A program made the position numbers and the translations under genes. Below the pieces are notes generated by a model. The model saw nothing but the letters and a program-made list of their open reading frames with translations, did no database searches and was not told where the DNA came from. Positions 35,246 to 46,727 of a stretch of DNA of 64,000 nt are shown here, in pieces (positions within the stretch are counted from its first letter, which is position 1; every line of letters begins with the position of its first letter). This DNA comes from Hygrocybe punicea (taxonomy: Eukaryota; Basidiomycota; Agaricomycetes; Agaricales; Hygrophoraceae): contig OY744473.1 of the NCBI GenBank assembly GCA_963556145.1, forward strand, positions 3,844,001 to 3,908,000. Reading direction: 5' to 3'.

Positions 35246-37639
35246 TTGGAGTTCATCCGTACCCACCTTCTCCACCTTCTCCACCTTTTCCACCTTTTCC
35301 ACCTTCTCGACCTTCTAGTGTATTTGACAGCTTCTCCTCTGACCATACTCGCCCAGGCCTCCTGCGACGCTCTAGCGCAGACGCCATCCACAGTCCCTTC
35401 CTTAACCTTCCGCAGAGCTTCCGGGAAAACTCCACCGGCCAGGTTCAACAGTCGAACGATGTCCCCCCCGTCATCCATGGCCGCCGCGCCTCCTCTGGCT
35501 CGCGCGAAAACAACTCCAACGACAATCTTTGGGGTGCACCTTCATACCCGAGCCCAAAGGCCCGGTTCGGATCGGACAAGGTGCCGAACCCCCCCGCTGC
35601 CCACTCCTACACCCCTCCCGCCTGATACCACGACGGGCCGACCGGCGAACAAGCGAAAGAAGCTAGTCAAGCTGTTTTCATGTCCGATGCCCAATTTGCC
35701 GCGAGAAATTTGCCCGGAAGTTCAGTTTGAAAGGTGCGTGGCTTTTCTACCCTTGATTTTCTTGGCCAGTTTGGCTGAAGCGCTGTCGGGCCTTCTTATT
35801 ATTATTAGCACATTCACGAGCGCGCCATGGGAGCGATAGGCAGATGGTTCCTAACCCCAGCTCACTCTTATCGCATGAAACGGATGCTGATCAATCCACT
35901 GCACTGATTGGAGAAAGCCACGAAAATGTCAGCACGATGGAATGCGAAGCCAGTCGAACGATCACAGTGGCAGATGTGATGTACTCTCAGGAGGACGGCA
36001 AGGTGAGGAATAACGTAACTCTGGCAAAGAATGTCTCAAATCTGACTGTTGTACCCTGAAAGACGACGGCAACTGTGACATCTAGAGTTCTTCTTGCCAA
36101 CGACGCATTCAAGCATGTGTTCCAGTGCTTCGATACACTTCAAACTATCATGGGGCAGCATGGACTCATGCCGTCGGATTTTGCGGTGGAGGTTGGATTT
36201 GTTGAAGAGTGCGGTGAACGACAGCTGTGGCAGACGACGGCGATGTAGGAGAAGTGGAAGGAGAGAGGGAAGCGCGCGCTTCCCTCTCTCCTTCCACTTC
36301 TCCTACATCGCCGTCGTCTGCCACAGCAAGGCGTTTACCTGTATTGCCAAAACCAACTCGATGAGAAGATCCAAGCATCGTTGGTCGAGCTATTCCACCC
36401 TTTTCCATACAAGATATCGCCACTTCTGGATGGCAACATTTCATATGTTGGAGACAGTGATGGAATTCATTCGTCTCCACTACAAGATGCTCAGGACAAA
36501 GGTAAACAGCGGGCTGGTCAGTCGAATCTGGGAAGCCACGGAGGTGGTGGAAGCTCGGGAGGATATAGTGGCAGGGACGGAGAAGATCGAGGTGGCTCTG
36601 GAGGTGATAATACTGGCGGTAATGGCAATGATGGTCTCGGTCATTCCGGCAGCGGAACTCCTAGTGAACCTCCTGGTGGAGGCGGAGGCCAGAACCGCAA
36701 ATTGTACGGCGACTTCGAGACTACGGCAAATTGCTCAACAACAGGGCCGCTCCAGAGCTTCAAGACACGAGCAAATATAGAGATAGAGGTAATAGTTCCA
36801 TTATTTCACCCAGGTTGCAGACTGACAAAAACGCCGAATTCCAGATAGAGTTAACTGAGCAATTGGCCCGAATTTCAACGGAAATCTCCCAATTGAGCAT
36901 TACTACATATCCTGATCACCCTTTCCTTCTGGATCATTATACGATCAAACTGCTCCCTGGATCAAGTGCATTCAACGTACGCAACGCCAGGCCAAGGAAT
37001 CGCGTTGGGGGACCGGATACGATCATACAGACAACAGAGGTGTCGGGCGATGCTACACTGTCAAAAAGTCCCTCAATAGTGATAGGTCGCCGACGGGCTA
37101 CGCAGGAAGACATATTACGACATCCAATTCGATTTAAATATCATGAAAATCCGCAGAGGGATGTTATATCCTCACTATGGGAGTTTTGCGTCGAAGATAT
37201 CGCCATCCAGAAGGGCCAGCTTGACCTTGAGCCTGGGCATCAGTTGTTGCCCGCTGCTACGTTCCTTGAACCCATTCGCGAGTTGCATCCCATGTCTATT
37301 CTCATCGCTTGCTATTACACCAAGGGCCCATTTGAATCCCGATGGTTGTCTCAGTGGTATTCGCTCTGGAAGGAAAGAGGGGGAAGAGTAGGTTGGCGAA
37401 ACTTTTGTCACGAGACGACCATCGTTATGCCGTTTACGGACTGGCCGAATGGTGAGAAACTTTACCGCCTTCCTATTGACATTCCGCTTTCTGACAATGC
37501 GATGGGGATTGATTGTAGTTTGGAAACCTTCCAGGACGGTCCTCGCGGATTGACCTTCAGCACCTCTGCTTTGAACAGAACTTTTGTTGCTAAAACTGGC
37601 TTCCCAGCGTACCTCTCACCACCCGGAAGCGAGTATTGA
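35246..37639 (+). pseudogene. Unknown agaric protein, right duplicate, truncated and interrupted
   Basis: This is the homologue of 30877-33800 but lacks its first exons. The 5' part begins with 9-bp CCACCTTCT-type repeats (35266-35320) and a sequence matching the middle of the left copy. The conserved segment reads LMPSDFAVEVGFVEECGER and then runs into a 104-bp palindrome (36224-36327) that brings an in-frame TAG, after which VYLYCQNQLDEKIQASLVEL resumes. The intron at about 36789-36843 and the C-terminal exon (PFLLDHYTIKLLPGSSAFNV to the stop after PPGSEY) remain intact and similar to the left copy. The C-terminal domain therefore seems conserved while the whole gene is broken. Confidence 0.7.
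36224..36327. repeat. Perfect 104-bp palindrome without spacer
   Basis: Each 52-base arm is the exact reverse complement of the other, with the centre at GGGAAGCGC/GCGCTTCCC (between 36275 and 36276). I checked all pairs by eye. The corresponding place in the left duplicate has only a few bases between GTGAACGA and CAAGG, so the palindrome was added after the duplication (or lost from the left copy). It has no flanking target duplication that I can see. Confidence 0.92.
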
Positions 37640-38459
37640 GTGTCGAACTGGCAAAGGGAGATATGGCGTTTTGTGAGTCTCCTGGCCCTCGTTTTTCGAT
37701 TTGAACCGGAACAGAGCTTCTTTGCTACGGGGCTTACAGTCTTGGATGCCTTTTCACGTATGTATGACTCTCTCTTATGAATTTCGCACATCCAATCTTT
37801 AAAATCATTGACGAGTTGGCGATGCTATTCTTCTGGGTACACCCATTGTAAAGGGTCGCGACACATGCAGGCTGTTAACATGTTTGGATTTCAATCCCCC
37901 CTTGGCGTATACATCCCATTTACGTGATATAGTTTCCTGAGTTAGGCCCAAGATGATAGATACTATTTGACTATATTGTAATGTAGATGATTCTGCCACA
38001 GCGTGTATGGACTTTTTCCAGACCGAATTTTGGAACAGGCGGTGGGTTGGTTACCGCCACAGCATATATCTGCTCGACAGGTTTGAAAAGGTGAAAAGCA
38101 TCGAAAACAGAATCGAAAAAAAAAGTAGATCCGACATATATAATAAGTGGTGTTCAAAGCACCTCGGCTTCTTGGAAGTGATGAAGGAGTATTCCATCTT
38201 GAACTGATGGGAGTAAATGGGTGAGTGAGCACGACAAATGAGTAACATGGCAGAACTTTACCTCCCCTCAATAGTTTCGTAGTCGAGAGTGTGTCCTGTA
38301 TATGGTGTGGGAATGTTCAACAATGAGCGATTTGAAGGAGGGATGAGGGGGAGGGGACAGTTTTGAAGACTGACGATTGCAGAAAGTTGATGACAGAAGA
38401 ACCGTCGTGGGCGAGGAGAAAGTCGTTTCTGAAGGCCAAGTCAGTCAGTTAACGGCACT
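37640..38459. other. Intergenic region
   Basis: This lies between the right duplicate and the G-alpha gene. It is AT-rich, with a few short A runs (38117-38124). No supported gene, repeat or RNA was found. The 3' end of the neighbouring G-alpha gene is not exactly placed and may extend into 38400-38460. Confidence 0.4.
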
Positions 38460-40445
38460 GCTCACGAGATACAGCCATCGCTGTGTGTGGGGCGAAGGAG
38501 GGGGAGAAAACAAACATGGTAGCCCAGGAACTTCTGTCTGAAATCTGCACAAGCTTTTGAGTCAGAAAGGACGGGGTGTGGTTGAGAGTTGAGCTGAACA
38601 CACATTTTACAACAGCGGTTACATTGTTTGGCTTGTCACCATAGCTAGGTACAAAGCGCCGTACCTCCATCCCAGCTGCCATGTTCTTTTTCAGAATGTC
38701 CATCTTCGCAAGACGGGGTCAGTGGGCGAAATGGTTTGAGTATATATATGACATACCTTGTTGAAAAATAAAATAATAGTGGTGTGAGCCAGTAGAGAAT
38801 TTGAACATATTTCCCGCCAAAGACAAATGGAGTCCTCCTGGAGGGCAGACGAACCGTTCATAGGAGAATAGAACATGTAATCAGAGAGGTTATCTTACAA
38901 CTCTGTTGACTTTGGAATCTTCGTCGAGTACCTGATGAAAACATAGCGGAGCGAGGAAAATGATAGCTTGAACTATAAAAAAAAATACATAGAGGAATCA
39001 AATCATCGCCATAGCAAGGTCGAAACCTTTTGCGCAACATACCATCATCAAAATAAGGAATCCAATGCGGACGCTAGTCGCTCGTTTAGATGACGATCAG
39101 GGCGGGAAGCCGTCTGAAGGACTCACCATGCTTCGGCTTCCCCCTACGTCATAGATACACCATTCCGTGCCAGATTGTGGTCCTGAGAAAGGTGTACAGG
39201 TTGAACCAATTTGAATACAGAAGATATCGATGAACGAACCTCGTTCAAGTACGAATTGATGTTCAACGACACCCATTGTTCGTAGACGAGCTCGGACAAT
39301 ATCAGCTAAGAAAATCTTATTGAATCGATTGGAAATAACAAGGAAACTATGGCTTTACTATCAGTTGGTTCGTAGTCTGGGTCGGTAATTCGAGCGACGT
39401 CGTCCAAGAAACTGTAGTGCGGTGTCGTAGTAGGTTCAGCCTTGCATACCAGCAAAATAGGAAAAAAAACTGACAATCCTGGGCTTTCTTCCAACCGCAC
39501 CTCATGATTCTTCAGTGCTTCTTGCACTGCTGGATCTTCCCACAACGTGATAATGTCATCTCGACACGCGGTAAGCACCGCACTAGCCTCGTCGGGTGGT
39601 CTCGCATCGGGACTTTGCTTCCCTTTTGAACTGGAACTTTTGGTGGTGGTGGTTATCCCCATAAGGGCCTTCCATCCACTACCAGCACGGACGCAGACTT
39701 CATGAGATAGTTTGGGGTCATGGACGTCCGGCAGAAGTTTCTGGTTCCATTGATTCCCAATCGATAACAGTGGCGACAGTCCCATGTGAATCCGGCGGTG
39801 ATGGGGGGTAAAAGCGGGACATGTTTGGGGATTGGCGGGTCCAGGCGTTTCCGACGCTGAGTCCCATTCATCTTGTAACACTTCCAAAATTCTCTTGATC
39901 GATCTAAAGATGCTGTTCATATCACTAAAGAAAAGTAGAGGAGAACGCCTTTACGATATCACGTTCAGGTGAATAATTTTCCTCCAGGCCGCTCTCTCAC
40001 TCTGAAAGTTTTTTGGACGAAAGTTCAGCTGGAAATCTTGAGACATCGAGGATTGTGAGAACCGTTCAAACAACAAAGAAAGGAATGTCATCAAACGAAC
40101 TTTTCAACACCGAGCTTTTCCCAGATTCAGCCTGACCTGTAGTCAAAACATGGGGGGTGAGAATTACAAGGAAGGTGGAGAGGAACGGGATGACGGTTTA
40201 CCCAGGAGTAGAATTTTGATGGCCTTCTTCCTTCGCTCGAACTCCTTCTTCGAATCCTGGATATGGTTGTCGATTTCTCTCGAAATCTGCTCTGCGGCAC
40301 GCAAGAGCTGTAATCTCTCCAACCGATCTTGTTCGGTTTCGTCAGGAGGGGGTTGGAGTGCTTGAGTCAATGGGTCCTCGCGTGGATCGCGGTAGGCTTC
40401 GATAGCGTCAGAGATATTTTTTTTCGCCTTGAATACAGCAGACAT
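38460..40445 (-). CDS. Divergent heterotrimeric G protein alpha subunit
   Basis: The start at 40445 reads MSAVFKAKKNISDAIEAYRD. It continues LRAAEQISREIDNHIQDSKK to IKILLLG, then the G1 loop QAESGKSSVLKSSFDDIPF (about 40137-40080). Next is a long helical-domain exon with an Asp/Lys/Ser-rich insert, ITDPDYEPTDADIVRARLRT, and GVVEHQFVLERG. The G3 motif DVGGSR follows near 39150, then WIPYFDDVQAIIFLAPLCF, LDEDSKVNRV, and TTIILFFNK (G4 region) near 38765. This is the expanded, fast-evolving G-alpha type of agarics, not one of the conserved pheromone or cAMP subunits. The canonical C-terminal block (TSVTDT...TLASVRDGILRDHL) is not visible; the 3' end reads FRQKFLGYHVCFLPLLRPTH and stops. The gene may be truncated or differently spliced there. 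Confidence 0.75.
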
Positions 40446-41570
40446 AGCTTCAAGCACCAGGGTAGTAGTAGAAGTACAACTAGGAGGACAACAAAATAGA
40501 CATGGTATAGGTATAGGTTCAGGTTATATCTTCGGTTATATGGCACCTTCCCGAATTGTTTCAGAAAATGGCCAAAATGGGTTTGTGTGCCTGGTCACAC
40601 ACGCGAATCTTTACCAAATTTTTCATTTTAGGTAGCTAATTTCCGGTGCGTTCGGTATTCTGATCCGGAAACACCGATTAGCCCTAAATTGCCTGCACAA
40701 TATTAATACTAGGACCCCCGATTATCTCTATTACTAAGGCCAGATCAAAATCCGGACAAAATTTGAGGTTTTATAATTTAGCACAAAATGCCAGGGTAAA
40801 GTCCGGACAAAACCGCTCCAGGTGGCAAAAATGCCAGTTCAAAGTCCGGACAGGGGCCCCATTTAATCCGGAAAAACCGGCTTTTATATTATAGATGTAC
40901 ATCTACCTCAGGAAATTAAATTAAATTAAATTAATTAAATACCTAAAATGAAATAAATTAAATATATGAACAATGACTCATTTGATGGACTAATGTTGGC
41001 AGAAGACCTCATGTTATTTTACATGGTTGACACACTCAAATAATTTGGTGATTTTATCAAATTTATTGAGAAGAATATAATCACTTTTCCCAAAGTAACA
41101 GCATATGCTAAGTTCCAAAGTTCCCCTCCCTAGTTCCCTTCCCTATACAGTTCCTGCCACCTCCCTACAGTCTCTCCTGCTCAGAGAAGAACACACTATG
41201 GCTGCACCCACTCCTCTCACCATCATATTAACAGTGTTTTCAACTAAGATTACAAATGGCCTTTTGCTACCACTACTGTGACTGTTGAAATAATGTAAGT
41301 GCCATGCCTGAGCATTCCATATCTGTTGTCTTTGATTCATTTCACTTCCTGATTATTTATTGTTTCTTTTATAATTATATTTCCCTTTTGGAGTTCATCT
41401 ACTTTCAATAGAACAAGCCTATACTTTCTCATAGTATACTATGTATCTTAGTGATTCTCCTCCAGTGTATCACTGAGTCTAAAACACAGTCTACACTCAT
41501 CTAATACACTGCTTCAGCCTCACTGTCACCTTCACCTTCACCAGGGAGAGTGAGGCCATGATGTTGACAG

Positions 41571-41886
41571 ATGTTTTTCAAGAAATGGCTATATCATTCC
41601 TAATGAAATGGCTGAAATTACAAGAATAGTTGAGCATGTAGAAGATATGAAAAGCCAAAGGGACCTCAGCCAACATTAGTTGATTGGATGAGCCTTTTCT
41701 CACTTATTTGACCAGCTTTGAATCAGCTACAATTTAAAGCTGATGTCAAATAAGTGAGCAAAGGCTGATCCAATCAACTAATGTTGGCAGAGGACCCTTT
41801 AGCTTGTCATGTCCTCTACATGCTCTAATATTCTTGTAATTCTAGCCATTTTATGAGGAATGATATATCCATTTCTTGAAAAACAT
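41571..41886. repeat. Fold-back repeat, arms about 149 bp, loop about 17 bp
   Basis: The left arm starts ATGTTTTTCAAGAAATGG and includes CAACATTAGTTGATTGGAT. The right arm carries the same sequence inverted, ending CCATTTCTTGAAAAACAT. Arms differ at about a dozen positions, so it is older than the 313-bp-arm repeat nearby. It could be a MITE-like unit with no coding capacity. Confidence 0.8.
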
Positions 41887-42728
41887 TGGTCATAGCTGTG
41901 AAAACACAAGAGGGGCACTTACATATTAGCTCCAGGTACACTCCCAGAACTCTCACCTTCCAACTTTTCCCCCTGCAACTACCATTATGGCCCAGCCCTG
42001 GACAACAAGTGTGATGAGGACTGACCACCTCAACTGCTGTTGGAGATGGCACCTTCACACCTAAAGTATGAGTGTTTTTCCTTGTAAAGCTTGAATTCTG
42101 AAGGCATTTTCTAACAGCTAAATCTCAGAAAAATTATAATGTACTCCCAAACAGCCGTTGTACAATAGTCTCTGCAAGACCCAAGCAATAGAAATTGTAT
42201 TTGACCTAAAAGAAAGCAAAGACATCATGATTTTGCTGAATTTGGTCATTTTAACTTTATTTTGCATCTAATACTGCTTATATCGCTTACATCTTGCAGG
42301 AAGAATTGTAGAATAGCATACCAGGAGTATATCATAATTTTTCCAATATTTATTTATCAGAAAACACAATCACTAGAGGCTCACTAGTGCAGATACTGTG
42401 AATGTTTGGTTGTGTTACATTTGTTTGTCCTTAGTTATATTTTCAAACTCAGTTATATCATGGCCGGTGTCCAGCTATAGTATGACTGCCAAAAAACCAG
42501 GGGGACATTGCATGAAATTTTAATTGATTTTAATTGATTAATAATTAATTGAGCGCTCAAGCATTACACATCAGCAAAACAGTATAGCATGGTATAGATT
42601 GTAGTCAAAACCATAGTCAACCATAGAAGCACATAGACACTTATAGATACCCTCAATCCATATAGTATCATACAGAGCTAGGTAGAATGCCTGTCACTCT
42701 GGACAGGAACTCCTCCTTCCACACAGAT

Positions 42729-43791
42729 TAGTGTTGCCGAAGTCCGGTTTGGTCTGGTTTTTGGCCTTTTTGGCTGAACCAGAAACTGGACCTCTGGTCC
42801 AGTTTCAGCCTTTCTGCTGAACCTGAATTGGAACTGCATGGAACCGTTCCATGTGGTTCAGTCTGCATCCAGACATGGTTTGGACCGCAAACTCCTTCAT
42901 CCTCAAATTTCCTCACAAGCCACAGTGCCATGTCAATTGATGTGGGCCTGGGGTTGTGAGGAGTTGGAAGGGGTGGGGGGGGACCTTCATTTTGCCATGT
43001 CGCCGCTGTTGCTGCAGCTGCCATTGGTGCTAGGTTGCTGCCAGTGCCGTTGTTGCTACTGCTGCCGTTGCCGTTGTTGCTGCTACTGTGGTTGTTGCCA
43101 CTGCCATTTTCATTGCAGCGGTGGCTGCTGCCACCGCTGCTGGGGTTGCCGTGGGGCTGCTGCCATGTCCACGCTCGTGGGCATCATGGAGCTGTGGGGG
43201 GTGTATAGATAAATAAATGAGATGAAATAAAAACGACGTACCTTAGCAGCAGGGGTGGGCACACCACTCCCTGCTGTGTCCTGTTCTCACTACCATTGCT
43301 TCTTCCCATCGTGGGCATGGTGTGGGTGTGGGCATGGTGTTGGTGGTGTTGGCATGGGCATGGGCAAGGTGTGGGTGAGGGTGTTGATGGTGCTGCTGCT
43401 GCTGCTGGCCATCCTCATTGTGCTTCTCTGCATAAGGAAATGTCAGTAAAGTGAAACTTATTTGATTACTTACCGTTGTTTCTTGATGAGCGTCGCTGTT
43501 CTTGTTGTTGAGTCAATGTTTCGCGTCTATGTTGAAGATCACATGATCTAAGTTCCCACGTTTTCATACACAAAAATTAACACAAAAATTCATTATTTCA
43601 GTATCTACATAGAATTAGTTCACAGTTTGGACCCGGTTCCAAGCTGTTCAGAAAATTCTGAAGGGCCTGGAACCCGCAACTGGACCTGCAGTTCAGTTCA
43701 GCCAAAGTGCTGAACTTAGATTGAACTTAGAGTTCGGTTCAGGGTTTGAACCAGGTTCAGATCGGTTCCGAACTGGACTATGGCAACACTA
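42729..43791. mobile_element. Non-autonomous hAT-type element, 1,063 bp
   Basis: The element begins TAGTGTTGCCGAAGTCC and ends GGACTATGGCAACACTA, flanked by the exact 8-bp repeat ACACAGAT (42721-42728 and 43792-43799). Inside are a GTCAATTGA motif (42932), TGC/GTT triplet tracts (about 43005-43120), a palindromic GGGTGGGCACACCACTCCC-like word with an adjoining ACGTACCT (43236-43275) and GAACC/GGTTC subterminal repeats. No transposase is present. It is nested in the 7.1 kb element. Confidence 0.9.
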
Positions 43792-44849
43792 ACACAGATA
43801 TGTACAGTGATGTCCAGTCCTGCCTAGTTCTGCCTGTGTTCACTATATATTATATGTATCAACAATGTTCTTGACTCTGCAAAATTCTTCTAAGTCACAT
43901 TTGCTCATGTTTGGTACTGCCATCATTCCACTTGATTCCTGCATGAGCATCCCAAGAGGTCCCAAGGGACCTCTTGACATGGTGATGAGATTTCTTGTTG
44001 ATGTCTGCCCTCTTAGACTTGTTTACTGCTTGTTCCCATGAAAACGACTTTTTTGGCCTCACCACACTCTATTTATTTTCTCTGGCCTACCATATGCTCA
44101 TTTGGCCCCCCAGCCCCTCGTTTGACCTGGTGGGACCCCCCATTCACATGCATTCACTGACACAAGCCATCATCACCATTTTTAAATGCCTCAAATGTGG
44201 CTGCATCATCATTATCCTGTTTTCTGTCACTCCTGGTTCCAAAACACATTTATAAAACTCCCCTGCAACCTTGTTCAATGTACCAGAGCTCCCCATTTAC
44301 CTGTGCTGTCCCAAGCCAGGGGTCACCAGCCTTTTTTGCCGCCCCACTGATCTGCCATGTCACCTATTCAAAACCCCCATTTTTTTTATCATCCCCAGCC
44401 CCAGACATATTCATTCAGCCCCCCATGCCTACACTTGGCATTTCACAGCCTCCCACTCCCTCTCATTACCCTGAATGAAGCCTTTTTGGGCCCCCAGTCA
44501 TTGTCATGTCATCATCTTGGCTCACCCAGTTTCACATCATGCCCAGCCTCATGTATGATCAGATGACCTCCTGCACTCTCATTCCACCTCATAGAACTCC
44601 CCATTTCCCTTAAAATGCCCTCACCACTGTTCTTGGACACCCCAGTGACATATCACGTGACCCATTTATACAACATTCTGGCCCCACGCACCCTTGTTCC
44701 GCTCCACGCAGCCCCACTCTTGACCCAAACAGCAGCTGCGGACCCAACATGGACCCAAATGAGTCACCACCACAGCCATCTGGACAGAACATCCAGTCAA
44801 GCATCACCAAAAACCAAGAAATGGCACAGTTGGCACCTATCAGTGGCAA

Positions 44850-45230
44850 GTGGGATGCCAGGTGGGTAAACCACAACCATTAAATGTCTTGTCATTGAGG
44901 GCAAACTCATTTCTTCTTGGCCCTGTTTCCCATGATGTCTCTGGCCTCTGGCTCCTCATCAAAGAAGAGGGCACAACAGGTAACACATTTGTGTCTGGTT
45001 ACCTTGTGGGTGTCATTTGCACCATTGTATTGCACCCTGCTGATTCACTTGTCTATTTCCTCGGCAAGGCTGAAAACAAGGGCAAGTTGGTTGGTGCCAT
45101 CACTGGTGAGGTCAGTATTGGAGCCTTGGCCACTAAGGGTCTTGGTACCAGGGTTATCATGATCGGTGTGCTTGTCTCTGGTTATTCCTTGCTGAGTATC
45201 ACTCTTCAGGTACTCTCACTGGTAAGTTGA
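44850..45230 (+). pseudogene. Captured fragment of a mitochondrial phosphate carrier gene
   Basis: The frame reads GLWLLIKEEGTTGNTFVSGY, LVGVICTIVLHPADSLVYFL, GAITGEVSIGALATKGL and GTRVIMIGVLVSGYSLL. The PADS motif after a membrane helix (P-x-[DE] carrier signature) and the following RVIMIGxL block match the last third of the mitochondrial phosphate carrier (PiC/MIR1), residue by residue through much of the stretch. No N-terminal two-thirds is found nearby and there is no ATG. The fragment sits inside the 7.1 kb transposon, which suggests gene capture. It could produce no transporter. Confidence 0.65.
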
Positions 45231-45493
45231 AGTAGTTGTCATTAGGTAACGGGTGGAGGAAACATTCATACATAGCCTAGTCGACTAATACAATTCCTTT
45301 TCATTTATCAGAATCAGAAAGTAATGAATGTTGCAATGCAAATATAAAATAAATGGTCTGCTGCAGTCCAGACACCATTGTGTAGCACTATACTGATAGT
45401 TGACCAGGCTATACAGCTGTGTATAGATGAGACAGCCAGCTACATAGTCATACATAGATATTACATGGTGCTGTATAGATTTAGACATACTTG

Positions 45494-46639
45494 TTTAGTG
45501 GGCCAGTGCTGCACATGGCATGAACAAGTTCTTTTTTTCCCCTTCTCACTTTGATGATGAAGTAAACAATAACATTAAATTGCATAAAGCATGTAACATT
45601 ATATGTGGTATAAGACATATAGCATATGTTGTATATTGATAAGCCCACCTCTCACCATAGTAACATAAAAAGTAGAAAAAATAAAACTACATAGCATGTC
45701 TTGAGTATTCATTGACCTCCTCTCCACTGTCATGTCTTCTTTGCTTCATTATTATGCAATATTTTCAGCCAAAAGAGAGAGCAACAGGTCAACTGTCAAA
45801 TATAACTGTCCTTAAACAGTATGATAACAATTGACTTACATTTGCTCAACCCTACTTCTTTATAACCTTGCTGTACAACAGATGATAATATGAAGACAGC
45901 TGTGCTTGAGTGGGCCAATGTTGCATATGGCATGAACAAAGTCTTGTTTCTGTCACTGGATTTTTATTTGTATGATTATTACGAACATAAATATATAATT
46001 TTGCTTGAAATATATAATTAACATATAATATATATAGCGATATCACATTGAATTATATGTTTTAAGTAAAAATATCATTATATCATCTGAGTTACACCAA
46101 TTTCTGCTTATATGGTTGATATTTCCATATATAGTAATAGTGGTCACATGTGACTATGACTCGTGTGATCAGCTCAAAATTTGGGATATATGGTATAAAA
46201 TTGCCTTATATGATTAGACCAGTCACATGTGACTGTTACCATTGCGATCAGCAAAAAATTTGCTATATAATATCAAAAATTACCTTATATGGTTAGATTG
46301 GTCACATGTCACTGTCACATCTGATAATATTAGTCAGCAGTTCAATTTTCAGCTGATTCTGATAAGAATTGAGACCAGTACAAATATTTTGAATATAATT
46401 GGAAAGTAATTTGTTTTTTTTGCAACAACCCACAATTGGATGCTTATGTAAGCTTGTCCTCACATGGCCCAATTGTATCTGATTTTCCAGTATCAGAAGT
46501 AGAATCATATCTCTTGCCCAAAAAAATTTTCTCTATAGGTGATCAACTTTATTAATTAATCAATTAATTAATTATGAACTCTCACTGAACCAGGTCTCAT
46601 AAAGAATGAGTCTTTTAATAAATTAAAAGAACTCGTAAT
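45494..46639. repeat. Dispersed 1.1 kb repeat, copy A
   Basis: This copy starts TTTAGTGGGCCAGTGCTGC and ends with the hairpin TCTTTTAATAAATTAAAAGA plus ACTCGTAAT. A second copy lies at 50604-51736 in the same orientation. Inside are three palindromic GTCACATGTGAC-type sites (about 46144, 46209, 46301) and a second, diverged copy of the GGGCCAATGTTGC...GGCATGAACAA start (about 45911). No coding capacity and no terminal inverted repeats. It could be a derivative of a larger element with a 3' hairpin, but the CTRR expected for Helitrons is absent. Confidence 0.75.
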
Positions 46640-46727
46640 AAAGAAGTAGTCTATGACTCTATGGCTCTATTGATGTCTGCACAGCATGAGGCAGACCTGT
46701 ATTGTTGATGGTTGTTTTGCTGATGCA

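Larger units (their letters stand above)
29935..37680. repeat. Direct tandem segmental duplication, two units of about 3.5-4 kb
   Basis: The left unit is about 29935-33850 and the right unit about 34235-37680. Each holds, in order, a minus-strand acireductone dioxygenase and a plus-strand unknown gene. Similarity is clear in coding parts and in the 3' flanks; for example AATCTGAAAGG and CAACGCATCAGG occur at both left ends, about 4.3 kb apart. The right unit lacks the first exons of the unknown gene and has a palindromic insertion. The left unit lost a dioxygenase exon. Confidence 0.8.

Noticed and set aside
46609..46639. Hairpin TCTTTTAATAAATTAAAAGA as a Helitron 3' end
   Set aside because: It is AT-rich and not followed by CTRR, and the opposite end does not clearly begin with TC after A.
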